A DNA stretch of 48,795 nt. It comes from Pseudomonas putida. Its GTDB lineage: Bacteria > Pseudomonadota > Gammaproteobacteria > Pseudomonadales > Pseudomonadaceae. A program made the translations under genes and the position numbers. The notes below the pieces were generated by a model. That model had not been told where the DNA came from. It did not search any database and saw only the letters and a list, made by a program, of their open reading frames with translations. Below, piece after piece: positions 1 to 8,441 of this stretch. The stretch's first letter is position 1. Every line of letters starts with the position of its first letter. The stretch lies in assembly GCF_001941965.1 (NCBI RefSeq), contig NZ_MKZO01000040.1, forward strand, positions 1 to 48,795. Reading direction: 5' to 3'.

Positions 1-1
1 G

Positions 2-463
2 GTGGGGGCGGCTGGGTTGGTGGGGGCTTGGTATGACCTTCAGGATGCGTATGAGAATCGAGGACATAAAAGGTACTCTCTTGCCGGAGTCTACTTATTG
101 CGCGCAGTGACGCAGATGGGTTCCGCCACCTTATCGATTACGGTGGGCTTGGCGTACGCGAAGCCATACTTGGAATACCTGCTAAAACAGTACGGAACTC
201 GCCCAATTCTCGGTGTAGCGGTTAGATCAGGCTTGCAAGCTTCTACTGCTTTGGCCCTACGCATGATTCCAATGCTTCGGCTATTTTTCGGCCTGAACAT
301 GGTGATTCTGGCATTGGTACTAGTTGAAATTTTCCTATTTCCTAACCAGCTGCAGCGCTATCTCGACTCCTGCACATTCCGTAAGGACCTTAAAAACAAT
401 GGCATCGAGAGTGAAGAAGCTGAAGTAAAAACCATGCAAAACGCATTAGAGGGGACTCTCTAG
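2..463 (+). CDS. C-terminal part of a membrane protein, probable T6SS effector (BTH_I2691/VasX-like), 5' end outside window
   Basis: The frame is open to the left edge, so this is the last ~153 residues of a longer protein. It has two hydrophobic segments, around residues 42-55 and a strong one at 95-112 (ending in a run like LALVLVEIFLF), followed by a charged C-terminus. Its stop overlaps the GTG start of the next gene (TAGTG), which is a DUF6708 protein. In pseudomonads DUF6708 proteins lie directly behind large T6SS effectors of the BTH_I2691/VasX type, which end in membrane-inserting helices. The family call therefore rests on neighbour plus topology, not on a catalytic motif. Base composition is clearly AT-richer than the rest of the window, as expected for a polymorphic toxin locus. 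It could be another membrane protein. Confidence 0.5.
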   Translation: MGAAGLVGAWYDLQDAYENRGHKRYSLAGVYLLRAVTQMGSATLSITVGLAYAKPYLEYLLKQYGTRPILGVAVRSGLQASTALALRMIPMLRLFFGLNMVILALVLVEIFLFPNQLQRYLDSCTFRKDLKNNGIESEEAEVKTMQNALEGTL

Positions 464-1458
464 TGTATTTTCTGGAGCGAGGATTTCAGTGGTCCAAGAC
501 ATTAACCACTTACGACGAAGCCAAGAACGAATTCAACAACCAACAGCGCCATCCGGGACAGACTGAACTTCATGCCCCCGATGGAGTGAGCGAGCCAGTT
601 TCAAGCAGAACTTATGACAACTCATCAATCTATACATACAACGACAGACACATTGACGTCAGGACACCGAGCGACGAAAAAAGAGGAGCAATTACATTCT
701 TTGCAATCGCCATATATGGAATGTTAATACATGCCATTACAATCAACACAGTGATGTCCATCGACTACATTATTGCTGGACATAGCTATTACGACAAAGC
801 CCCACTAACCAGTATCGATTACTTTTTTGCTGTGCTTTTCCCCTTATCCTTGCTGATAGTACTTGCCGCCTTTTTGAAATACACGTTTCGTTTCACTCGT
901 TTGGAGTCCTTTACCGCCCGTCGCGTAATTGTCCGCTTCAACCGAATCACCCGAAAAGTCTACCTCCTCCGTCCCAAGCACTTGGGTGGCATCCGCATCA
1001 TGGACTGGGACAAGACCGAGATCCTTATCGACAAGAAAATGAGCGAACTCGAAGGTACCGGAGGTTTCGTCATCCTGGTCTGGGACAAAGGTGATGGCGT
1101 CGATCTACAAGGCACCCCCACCGACAACATCGAAGTCACCTTCATCGGCAAACCCACCCGCAACGCCAGCGAACTGTTGGCGTTCTGGGAATACATCCGC
1201 CGCTACATGGAAGACGGCCCCGCCTCCGCGCCAGCCCCGAAGAAACTCATCTGCAAATTCCCCTGGCCCTGGCTTTCGCTCAAGGCCGCCTGGGGGTTGG
1301 ATACCAGCTTCTTCCGCCAGAGCGAACTACGGGTATTCGTGTTGCTCAACCTGCTGCTATGGCCCGTCATCCTGATCCACGCCACCGGCCACTGGTTGTC
1401 ACTACTGCTTTGCTATGAGCCAAGGTTTCCGAAAGTCATCGAAGAAGCCGGGCGTTGA
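463..1458 (+). CDS. DUF6708 domain-containing membrane protein, probable T6SS-effector partner
   Basis: 331 aa from a GTG start that overlaps the upstream stop. Residues 1-75 are hydrophilic. Two membrane segments follow at about 76-100 and 122-145. A soluble domain then contains the family signature R-x-N-R-I-T-R-K-V-Y-L-x-R-P-K-H (about residues 160-176), typical of DUF6708, with an aromatic/hydrophobic stretch near the C-terminus (about 285-315). The role is not established; the position behind the effector suggests immunity or delivery (inference). The first ~430 nt are AT-rich while the conserved C-terminal half is GC-rich like the core genome, so the gene looks like a mosaic of a variable N-terminal half on a conserved C-terminal half. 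Confidence 0.7.
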   Translation: MYFLERGFQWSKTLTTYDEAKNEFNNQQRHPGQTELHAPDGVSEPVSSRTYDNSSIYTYNDRHIDVRTPSDEKRGAITFFAIAIYGMLIHAITINTVMSIDYIIAGHSYYDKAPLTSIDYFFAVLFPLSLLIVLAAFLKYTFRFTRLESFTARRVIVRFNRITRKVYLLRPKHLGGIRIMDWDKTEILIDKKMSELEGTGGFVILVWDKGDGVDLQGTPTDNIEVTFIGKPTRNASELLAFWEYIRRYMEDGPASAPAPKKLICKFPWPWLSLKAAWGLDTSFFRQSELRVFVLLNLLLWPVILIHATGHWLSLLLCYEPRFPKVIEEAGR

Positions 1459-1591
1459 TCGATCCCTCTTCCTGGGGCTGTATCGCAGCCCCTCCAGTGC
1501 ACTCACGAACGGTGGTGCAGCCATCGTAGAACTTACGTCTGCGGTTGGTCAGGAATACAGCAGACACAGGTTTTACGGCCGCTTCGCGCCC

Positions 1592-1618
1592 GTTCGCGAG
1601 CAAGCTCGCTCCCACACC
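1592..1618. repeat. Single REP-like element of a second type
   Basis: A GCGAGCAAGCTCGC palindrome followed by TCCCACA, which is the layout of Pseudomonas REP sequences but with a different stem from the main family in this window. It lies in the 257-bp gap between the DUF6708 gene and fusA2. That gap also holds a GGGGCTG/CAGCCCC hairpin at about 1475-1493 without a T-tract. Confidence 0.55.
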
Positions 1619-1715
1619 AATCTCGCGTCGTTCATCTGTCCGGCGATCCGGCAATCCCCCCAGCCTCTGCTACCGTGGAAATACCACCCTCCCCACGCAA
1701 CACAGGTGACCCCTC

Positions 1716-3821
1716 ATGGCGCGCACCACTCCCATCGAGCTCTACCGCAATATCGGCATCGTCGCCCACGTCGACGCGGGCAAGACCACCACCACCGAAC
1801 GCATCCTGTTCTACACCGGGGTCAACCACAAGATGGGCGAGGTCCACGACGGCGCCGCGACCATGGACTGGATGGCCCAGGAGCAGGAACGCGGGATCAC
1901 CATCACCTCGGCGGCGACCACGGCCTTCTGGCAAGGCTCGACCAAGCAGTTCCCCGACAAGTACCGCTTCAATATCATCGACACCCCCGGCCACGTGGAC
2001 TTCACCATCGAGGTGGAACGCTCCCTGCGCGTGCTCGACGGCGCGGTGGTGGTGTTCAGCGGCGCCGACGGGGTCGAGCCGCAGTCCGAAACCGTGTGGC
2101 GCCAGGCCAACAAGTACCATGTGCCACGCCTGGCCTATGTGAACAAGATGGACCGCCAGGGCGCCGACTTCCTGCGGGTGGTCAAGCAGATCGACCAGCG
2201 CCTCGGCCACCATCCGGTGCCGATCCAGCTGGCCATCGGCGCCGAGGAGAACTTCGCCGGGCAGATCGACCTGGTGAAGATGAAGGCGATCTTCTGGAAC
2301 GATGACGACCAGGGCACCAGCTACCGCGAGGAAGAGATCCCCGCCGAACTGCTGGACCAGGCCCGCGAGTGGCGCGCCCATATGATCGAGGCCGCCGCCG
2401 AGGCCAACGACGAGTTCATGAGCCTGTACCTCGACGGCGTCGAACTGAGCAACGAGCAGATCAAGGCCGGCCTGCGCCAGCGCACCCTGGCCAACGAGAT
2501 CGTCCCGGCGATCCTCGGCTCGTCGTTCAAGAACAAGGGCGTGCCGCTGATGCTCGATGCGGTGATCGATTACCTCCCCGCGCCCTCGGAAATCCCGGCG
2601 ATCAACGGCACCGATCCGGACCACGAGGACAAGCACCTGGAGCGCCACGCCGACGACAACGAGCCGTTCTCGGCCCTGGCCTTCAAGATCGCCACCGATC
2701 CCTTTGTCGGCACCCTGACCTTCGCCCGGGTCTACTCCGGCGTGCTCAGCTCGGGCGACGCCGTGCTCAACTCGGTCAAGGGCAAGAAGGAACGGGTCGG
2801 GCGCATGGTGCAGATGCACGCCAACCAGCGCGCCGAGATCAAGGCCGTGTGCGCCGGCGATATCGCCGCGCTGATCGGCATGAAGGACGTCACCACCGGC
2901 GACACCCTGTGCGATATCAACAAGCCGATCATCCTCGAGCGCATGGACTTCCCCGATCCGGTGATCTCCGTGGCGGTGGAACCCAAGACCAAGGCCGACC
3001 AGGAGAAAATGGGCATCGCCCTCGGCAAGCTGGCCCAGGAAGACCCCTCGTTCCGGGTCAAGACCGACGAGGAGACCGGGCAGACCATCATCTCCGGCAT
3101 GGGCGAGCTGCACCTGGACATCATCGTCGACCGCATGCGCCGCGAGTTCGGGGTCGAAGCCAATATCGGCAAGCCCCAGGTGGCCTACCGCGAGAAGATC
3201 CGCAACACCTGCGAGATCGAGGGCAAGTTCGTCCGCCAGTCCGGCGGGCGCGGCCAGTACGGCCATTGCTGGATCCGCTTCGCCCCGGGCGATGAAGGCA
3301 AGGAAGGCCTGGAGTTCATCAACGAGGTGGTCGGCGGCGTGGTGCCGCGGGAATACATTCCGGCGATCCAGAAAGGCATCGAGGAGCAGATGCTCAATGG
3401 CGTGGTCGCCGGTTATCCGCTGATCAGCCTCAAGGCCGCGGTGTTCGACGGCTCGTACCACGACGTCGACTCCAACGAGATGGCCTTCAAGATCGCCGCG
3501 TCCATGGCTACCAAGCAACTGGCGCAAAAAGGCGGCGCGGTGCTGCTGGAGCCGGTGATGAAGGTGGAAGTGGTGATGCCCGAGGAATTCATGGGCGACA
3601 TCATGGGTGACCTGAGCCGCCGTCGCGGCCTGATCCAGGGCAGCGAGGACACCCCGGCGGGCAAGGTGGTACGGGCCGAGGTGCCGCTGGGCGAAATGTT
3701 CGGCTACTCCACCGAAATGCGCTCGATGACCCAGGGCCGGGCCAGCTATTCGATGGAGTTCACCCGGTACGCGGAAGCGCCGGCGAGCATTGCCGAGGTG
3801 ATCATCAAGAAGCAGGGGTGA
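1716..3821 (+). CDS. fusA: Elongation factor G, second copy (EF-G2)
   Basis: 701 aa translational GTPase that moves tRNA and mRNA through the ribosome. G1 AHVDAGKT is at residues 17-24, G3 DTPGH at 89-93 and G4 NKMD at 143-146; the length matches EF-G. AGGTGA sits 7 nt before the ATG. The gene stands alone, between a T6SS remnant and unrelated genes, and not in the rpsL-rpsG-fusA-tuf operon, so this is the second EF-G that pseudomonads carry (PA2071-like, fusA2/fusB). Whether it acts in translocation, recycling or stress cannot be read from the sequence. Codon use is strongly GC3-biased, as in highly expressed genes. Confidence 0.93.
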   Translation: MARTTPIELYRNIGIVAHVDAGKTTTTERILFYTGVNHKMGEVHDGAATMDWMAQEQERGITITSAATTAFWQGSTKQFPDKYRFNIIDTPGHVDFTIEVERSLRVLDGAVVVFSGADGVEPQSETVWRQANKYHVPRLAYVNKMDRQGADFLRVVKQIDQRLGHHPVPIQLAIGAEENFAGQIDLVKMKAIFWNDDDQGTSYREEEIPAELLDQAREWRAHMIEAAAEANDEFMSLYLDGVELSNEQIKAGLRQRTLANEIVPAILGSSFKNKGVPLMLDAVIDYLPAPSEIPAINGTDPDHEDKHLERHADDNEPFSALAFKIATDPFVGTLTFARVYSGVLSSGDAVLNSVKGKKERVGRMVQMHANQRAEIKAVCAGDIAALIGMKDVTTGDTLCDINKPIILERMDFPDPVISVAVEPKTKADQEKMGIALGKLAQEDPSFRVKTDEETGQTIISGMGELHLDIIVDRMRREFGVEANIGKPQVAYREKIRNTCEIEGKFVRQSGGRGQYGHCWIRFAPGDEGKEGLEFINEVVGGVVPREYIPAIQKGIEEQMLNGVVAGYPLISLKAAVFDGSYHDVDSNEMAFKIAASMATKQLAQKGGAVLLEPVMKVEVVMPEEFMGDIMGDLSRRRGLIQGSEDTPAGKVVRAEVPLGEMFGYSTEMRSMTQGRASYSMEFTRYAEAPASIAEVIIKKQG

Positions 3822-3872
3822 GGCGCAGCGGCCCGGAGATGGCCCGAAATACAGGTCATCTCCAGCCGTCGA

Positions 3873-5072
3873 TCAGATCAACAGGCGAGCAATCATCAGG
3901 CGATGGACCTGGGTATCAGGGTCAATCACTTGCGCGTTCACCAACAAGGTGCCGGGTAGGTGCTCCAGCAACTGATTCGCAGGGAAATGGTACTCCACCC
4001 CAGGAAACGGCAGGGTGAAAACCGGCTGCTCGACGAAGCCATCGGGAGTGAGCACGGTTAGCTGCGCTCTATCCACGTACTCGTCCCGGGCCAGGGCGAA
4101 CACCCGACCGGCCGCGTCGGCCAGCACAGCGCGGCCGGGAGTCCAGGACAGGGCCAGAGGCTCGCCGCGGTTGAAGGTATGGTCGCGCTCGCCATGCGGG
4201 CGCAGCTTCATCACAAAGCTGCGGCGTTTGTCGTTGTCGCTGGGGCTTATCTGGCCCTGTACGATGACCCTGCCGTCAGCCTGGAGAGCCAGGCTCTCGG
4301 TGGTCATGCTCTCTCCGCCGGGAACGGGCAGATCCGCAACCCCGCCGTCGCCGAACGATACATCCGTCTGACCCGCCGCATCATAACCTCTGACTTGGGC
4401 GTGCGAATCCGACCACCCGCCCATAAGGATGCGCCCATCCGGCCTGACCACAAGTGCGGGAAGCCGGAGACCGCGCTCGACGAAATGCACTCCATCTTCG
4501 CCGAACGTGGGATCGGGCCGCCCGTCGTGATCGAGGCGCATCAGCGCATTGGCCGTATAGCCTTCTGGCCACTGGACACCCTCTCCATGAGCAAGGACCT
4601 TGCCATCGCTTTGCAGCGTCGCGCTGAAAACATGGAAGACCCGGTTGTACGGCGCGATTATCGTTGTCCCGCCGCTGCCGAAACTACCGTCAAGGGCACC
4701 ATCCGCGCCAACACAGGAGAAAAAATAGTCCTGGGCAATCATGTTGCTCACCTTACGGGTACCAATCAGTACCACTCGCTCGTCCGGAAGGGCCACGCAG
4801 TGATAAAGCATGTGCTCGAGGGCATCGGAAAGCTCGATGACTGCCACACCCTCCACGCCGAAGGTAGGGTCGAGGGCACCGCGTTGATCGAACCTGACCA
4901 GAGTGATGCTATGCGAACTGCCCGGAGACAGGCCGGCCGCAATGATGCGCCGGGACGGCGTCACCGCAATAAGTGCGCCGTAGTTGCCGCCTGGCAGGCT
5001 GACTTCCACCAGCCCTCCTGTACCGAAGGTGGGGTCGAGTACGAGTGAACGCTTTGTTCGTTGGTCGGTCAT
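3873..5072 (-). CDS. Delta-60 repeat (DPTFG) beta-propeller-like protein
   Basis: 399 aa from the ATG at 5072, chosen because GGAGAG precedes it by 5 nt and the first repeat begins right after it; a longer frame runs upstream without a good ribosome binding site. The protein consists of about six repeats of 50-60 residues, each starting with a D-x-x-F-G-x-x-G-type motif (LDPTFGTGG, LDPTFGVEG, LDGSFGSGG, PDPTFGEDG, TDVSFGDGG, and a degenerate DHTFNRG). These are delta-60 repeats, expected to fold as propeller blades. No signal peptide or membrane segment is visible, so the location is unclear. The function is unknown; such proteins are often surface or secreted. GC content is slightly below its neighbours. 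Confidence 0.75.
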   Translation of the reverse strand: MTDQRTKRSLVLDPTFGTGGLVEVSLPGGNYGALIAVTPSRRIIAAGLSPGSSHSITLVRFDQRGALDPTFGVEGVAVIELSDALEHMLYHCVALPDERVVLIGTRKVSNMIAQDYFFSCVGADGALDGSFGSGGTTIIAPYNRVFHVFSATLQSDGKVLAHGEGVQWPEGYTANALMRLDHDGRPDPTFGEDGVHFVERGLRLPALVVRPDGRILMGGWSDSHAQVRGYDAAGQTDVSFGDGGVADLPVPGGESMTTESLALQADGRVIVQGQISPSDNDKRRSFVMKLRPHGERDHTFNRGEPLALSWTPGRAVLADAAGRVFALARDEYVDRAQLTVLTPDGFVEQPVFTLPFPGVEYHFPANQLLEHLPGTLLVNAQVIDPDTQVHRLMIARLLI

Positions 5073-5146
5073 GATGCTCTCCATTAAGAATGGTGAAGAC
5101 ACGGGCGAAGGCGTCGTGCCTGGAGAAGATTCAAAACCTATTGCTG

Positions 5147-5175
5147 TAAACAAACACCTGACAGAAATATCAGGT
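5147..5175 (-). terminator. Probable intrinsic terminator after the SulP gene
   Basis: Read on the minus strand, ACCTGA and TCAGGT form a 6-bp stem with an 8-nt loop followed by GTTTGTTT. It lies 11 nt past the stop of the SulP gene and before the delta-60 gene. The stem is short, so the call is moderate. Confidence 0.5.
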
Positions 5176-5185
5176 ACGCCGTCGC

Positions 5186-6643
5186 TCAGAGCTCCGCCCG
5201 CTTCAGCAACTGCTTGCAACGCTCCGACAGATGCACCACCCGCAGATGCTTCCCCGCCTTCTCATAGCGCTCGCGCAAGGTCTTCAACGCCGCGATCGCC
5301 GAGTAATCGACGAAGCTCAGGTGCCGGCAGTCCAGCGTTACCTGCGCCGGATCATTGGCCGGGTCGAACTGGTCGAGAAACGGCGTCGACGAGGCGAAGA
5401 ACAACGTTCCATGCACCCGGTACAGCCGGCTGCCGTCCGCTTCGTCATGGATGTCGGCATACAGCTCGCGGGCGTGCTGCCAGGCGAAGTTGATCGCGGC
5501 GATGACGATGCCGAACAGCACCGCCGTGGCCAGGTCGGTGAACACCGTAACCACCGTCACCGCGATGATCGCCAGCACATCGCTGACCGGCACTTTGTGC
5601 AGCACCCGCAGCGAAGCCCAGGCGAAGGTCTGCTGGGCGACCACGAACATCACCCCGACCAGCGCCGCCAGCGGGATTTTCTCGATCAGCGGCGAGAGGA
5701 ACAGCACGAACAGCAGGATCATCGCCCCGGCCACCACCCCGGACAGGCGCCCGCGGCCGTTGGAGCTGAGGTTGATCACGGTCTGCCCGATCATCGCGCA
5801 GCCGCCCATGCCGCCGCACAGCCCGGAGACCATATTGGCCGCGCCGAGGGCCACGCATTCGCGGTCGGGGTGGCCGCGGCTCTCGGTGATTTCGTCGGTG
5901 AGGTTGAGGGTCAGCAGGGTTTCCAGCAGCCCGACCAGGGCCATCAGCACCGCATAGGGAGCGATGATCCGCAGGGTTTCCAGGTTCCACGGCACCTGCG
6001 GCAGGGCCAGGGACGGCAGGCCGCCGGCGATATGGGCCATGTCACCAAGGGTGCGGGTCGGCAGGTCGAGCAGCCAGACCAGCACGCCGACGCCGAGGAT
6101 CGCCACCAGGGCCGGCGGTACCGCGCGGGTCAGCTTCGGCAGGACGTAGACCACCAGCATGGTCAACGCTACCAGGCCGAGCATCAGCCACAGCGCCGCG
6201 CCTTGCAGCCATTGCTCACCTTGCTTGAAGTGCTCCAGTTGGGCCATGGCGATGACGATGGCCAGGCCGTTGACGAAGCCGAGCATCACCGGGTACGGCA
6301 CCAGGCGCACCAGCTTGCCCAGGCGCAGCAGGCCGAAGAGGATCATCAACAAGCCGCCCAGCAACACCGTGGCCAGCAGGTATTGCACGCCCTGCTGGAC
6401 CACCAGCGCGACGATGACCACGGCCATGGAGCCGGCGGCGCCGGAGATCATGCCCGGGCGGCCACCGAACAGGGCGGTCAGGGTGCAGATGATAAAGGCG
6501 CCGTACAGGCCCATCAGCGGGTTGAGGTGGGCGACCAGGGCGAAGGCGATGCACTCCGGCACCAGGGCGAACGACGTGGTCAAACCGGCGAGGACATCAC
6601 TGCGCACGCGCAGGGCCCGGTTCTTGGTGTGGGTCTGGGACAT
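5186..6643 (-). CDS. SulP family inorganic anion transporter with STAS domain
   Basis: 485 aa inner-membrane protein with about 10-12 hydrophobic segments over residues 15-390 and a C-terminal STAS domain (about 400-485). The SulP family moves sulfate, bicarbonate or related anions, usually with Na+ or H+. The N-terminal sulfate-transporter signature region (ALVPECIAFALVAHL, then GLYGAF) is intact. The start at 6643 (MSQTHTKNR) is chosen because residues before it are non-conserved and overlap a REP element. No carbonic anhydrase gene is adjacent to suggest bicarbonate, so the substrate is open. It runs opposite to the downstream sulfhydrylase gene, and a REPIN separates the two. Confidence 0.88.
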   Translation of the reverse strand: MSQTHTKNRALRVRSDVLAGLTTSFALVPECIAFALVAHLNPLMGLYGAFIICTLTALFGGRPGMISGAAGSMAVVIVALVVQQGVQYLLATVLLGGLLMILFGLLRLGKLVRLVPYPVMLGFVNGLAIVIAMAQLEHFKQGEQWLQGAALWLMLGLVALTMLVVYVLPKLTRAVPPALVAILGVGVLVWLLDLPTRTLGDMAHIAGGLPSLALPQVPWNLETLRIIAPYAVLMALVGLLETLLTLNLTDEITESRGHPDRECVALGAANMVSGLCGGMGGCAMIGQTVINLSSNGRGRLSGVVAGAMILLFVLFLSPLIEKIPLAALVGVMFVVAQQTFAWASLRVLHKVPVSDVLAIIAVTVVTVFTDLATAVLFGIVIAAINFAWQHARELYADIHDEADGSRLYRVHGTLFFASSTPFLDQFDPANDPAQVTLDCRHLSFVDYSAIAALKTLRERYEKAGKHLRVVHLSERCKQLLKRAEL

Positions 6644-6723
6644 CGGGGGTTTCCGTGGGGGCAGGCAAGGCGGGGGAAAATCGTTAGCAAGCTTACCGGA
6701 TTCGCCATGCTCGACACAAAACC

Positions 6724-6815
6724 CCTGTGGGAGCTGGCTTGCCAGCGATAGGGCCCGATCTGACAACATCATTGCTCAAGCCGGCCTCATCGCTGGCAAG
6801 CCAGCTCCCACAGGG
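6724..6815. repeat. REPIN (inverted pair of REP sequences)
   Basis: Two REP sequences in inverted orientation (CTGTGGGAGCTGGCTTGCC and its complement) with about 28 nt between them, in the divergent gap between the SulP and MetY genes. It belongs to the main REP family of this window. Confidence 0.9.
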
Positions 6816-6920
6816 TTTTGTGGTGCTCTGGCTATTTCCTTATGCCAAATAGGGCCATTGACCATCCAGCCACCCTCCCTCCATGCTCCGCCGCTCCCCC
6901 CTCTTTCAAGGAGCGACTGC

Positions 6921-8198
6921 ATGAAGCTGGAAACCCTGGCCATCCACGCGGGCTTCAGCCCGGACCCGACCACCCGGGCGGTGGCGGTGCCGATCTACCA
7001 GACCACCTCCTTCGCCTTCGACGATACCCAGCATGGCGCCGACCTCTTCGACCTGAAAGTTGCCGGCAATATCTATTCGCGGATCATGAACCCCACCAAC
7101 GATGTGCTGGAACAACGCATGGCCGCGCTCGAGGGCGGGGTCGGGGCGCTGGCGGTGGCCTCGGGCATGGCGGCGATCACCTATGCGATCCAGACCATCG
7201 CCGAAGTCGGCGACAATATCGTTTCCGTGGCCAAGCTGTATGGCGGTACCTATAACCTGCTGGCCCACACCCTGCCACGCATCGGCATCCAGACCCGCTT
7301 CGCCCCGCACGACGACATCGCCGCCCTCGAAGCCCTGATCGACGAGCGCACCAAGGCGGTGTTCTGCGAGTCCATCGGCAACCCGGCGGGCAATATCGTC
7401 GACCTGCAGGCCCTGGCCGACGCCGCGCACCGCCATGGCGTGCCGCTGATCGTCGACAACACCGTGGCCACGCCGATCCTCTGCCGGCCGTTCGAACACG
7501 GCGCCGATATCGTCGTGCATTCCCTGACCAAGTACATCGGCGGCCACGGCACCAGCATCGGCGGTATCGTCATCGACTCGGGCAGGTTCCCCTGGGCCGA
7601 GAACAAGGCACGCTTCGCCCTGCTCAACACCCCCGACCCGTCCTACCACGGCGTGACCTACACCGAAGCCTTCGGCCCCGCCGCCTTCATCGGCCGCTGC
7701 CGGGTGGTGCCGCTGCGCAATACCGGCGCGGCGCTGTCGCCGTTCAACGCCTTCCTGATCCTGCAAGGCCTGGAAACCCTGGCCCTGCGCATGGAGCGTC
7801 ATACCGAGAACGCCCTCAAGGTCGCCCGTTATCTGCAAGCCCATGAGCAAGTGGCCTGGGTCAAGTACGCCGGCCTGCCGGATCACCCGGAACACCCACT
7901 GGCCCAGCGCTACACCCAGGGCAAACCGGCGTCGATTCTGTCTTTCGGCATCAAGGGCGGCCAGCAAGCCGGCGCCCGCTTCATCGATGCGCTGAAGCTG
8001 GTAGTACGCCTGGTAAATATCGGCGACGCCAAGTCCCTGGCCTGCCACCCGGCCTCCACCACCCACCGCCAACTGAACGACGAAGAACTGGAAAAAGCCG
8101 GTGTTCCGCGCGACATGGTGCGCCTGTCGATCGGTATCGAGCACAGCGACGACATCATCGCCGACCTGGAGCAGGCGCTCACTGCCAGCCGCGGATAA
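6921..8198 (+). CDS. metY: O-acetylhomoserine aminocarboxypropyltransferase (O-acetylhomoserine sulfhydrylase)
   Basis: 425 aa PLP enzyme of the Cys/Met-metabolism gamma-family that makes homocysteine from O-acetylhomoserine and sulfide. AAGGAG lies 7 nt before the ATG. Landmarks are QTTSFAFDD near the N-terminus, SRIMNPTNDVLEQRMAALEGG (PLP-binding and conserved active-site segment), the internal VDNTVATP motif and the Schiff-base lysine K204 in SLTKYIGGHG. The insert EALALR-type C-terminal half and overall length are those of MetY rather than the ~390-aa MetB/MetC/MetZ. A single gene. The SulP transporter upstream on the other strand might be linked by sulfur supply (inference). Confidence 0.9.
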   Translation: MKLETLAIHAGFSPDPTTRAVAVPIYQTTSFAFDDTQHGADLFDLKVAGNIYSRIMNPTNDVLEQRMAALEGGVGALAVASGMAAITYAIQTIAEVGDNIVSVAKLYGGTYNLLAHTLPRIGIQTRFAPHDDIAALEALIDERTKAVFCESIGNPAGNIVDLQALADAAHRHGVPLIVDNTVATPILCRPFEHGADIVVHSLTKYIGGHGTSIGGIVIDSGRFPWAENKARFALLNTPDPSYHGVTYTEAFGPAAFIGRCRVVPLRNTGAALSPFNAFLILQGLETLALRMERHTENALKVARYLQAHEQVAWVKYAGLPDHPEHPLAQRYTQGKPASILSFGIKGGQQAGARFIDALKLVVRLVNIGDAKSLACHPASTTHRQLNDEELEKAGVPRDMVRLSIGIEHSDDIIADLEQALTASRG

Positions 8199-8364
8199 TC
8201 CGCAAAACCGCCCGCCCCGCCCTGCCCGGTTTCGACGGCGGGCGCGGGCTTGAGCGGTTCCTTCCGATTGCCTTGCGCACATACCTTCGACTCCCGGCAA
8301 AGCCCCGTATTCATTGGGGTTCACCGTTTCAGCCAGCGCCGACAAAATATTCAGTGATGGCAGA

Positions 8365-8393
8365 TTGGCACTGACACAATCCTCGTCGATACT
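8365..8393 (+). promoter_or_regulatory. Candidate sigma-70 promoter of the oxidase-decarboxylase operon
   Basis: TTGGCA at 8365-8370, a 17-nt spacer and GATACT at 8388-8393, 49 nt before the oxidase ATG. The spacing is right, but the hexamers match only partly. The rest of the 243-bp gap shows a GC-rich hairpin after metY and no other clear signal. Confidence 0.4.
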
Positions 8394-8441
8394 GCCTCCC
8401 GCATGGACTTCCTTGCCCACAACAACATAGGGATATTTGCG

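Noticed and set aside
1632..3527. 631-codon open frame antisense to fusA
   Set aside because: Shadow of a well-conserved gene; His/Asp/Gly-rich composition typical of antisense GC frames.
8360..8390. Sigma-54 promoter at the TTGGCACTGAC sequence
   Set aside because: No TTGC follows at the needed distance; a sigma-70 reading fits better.
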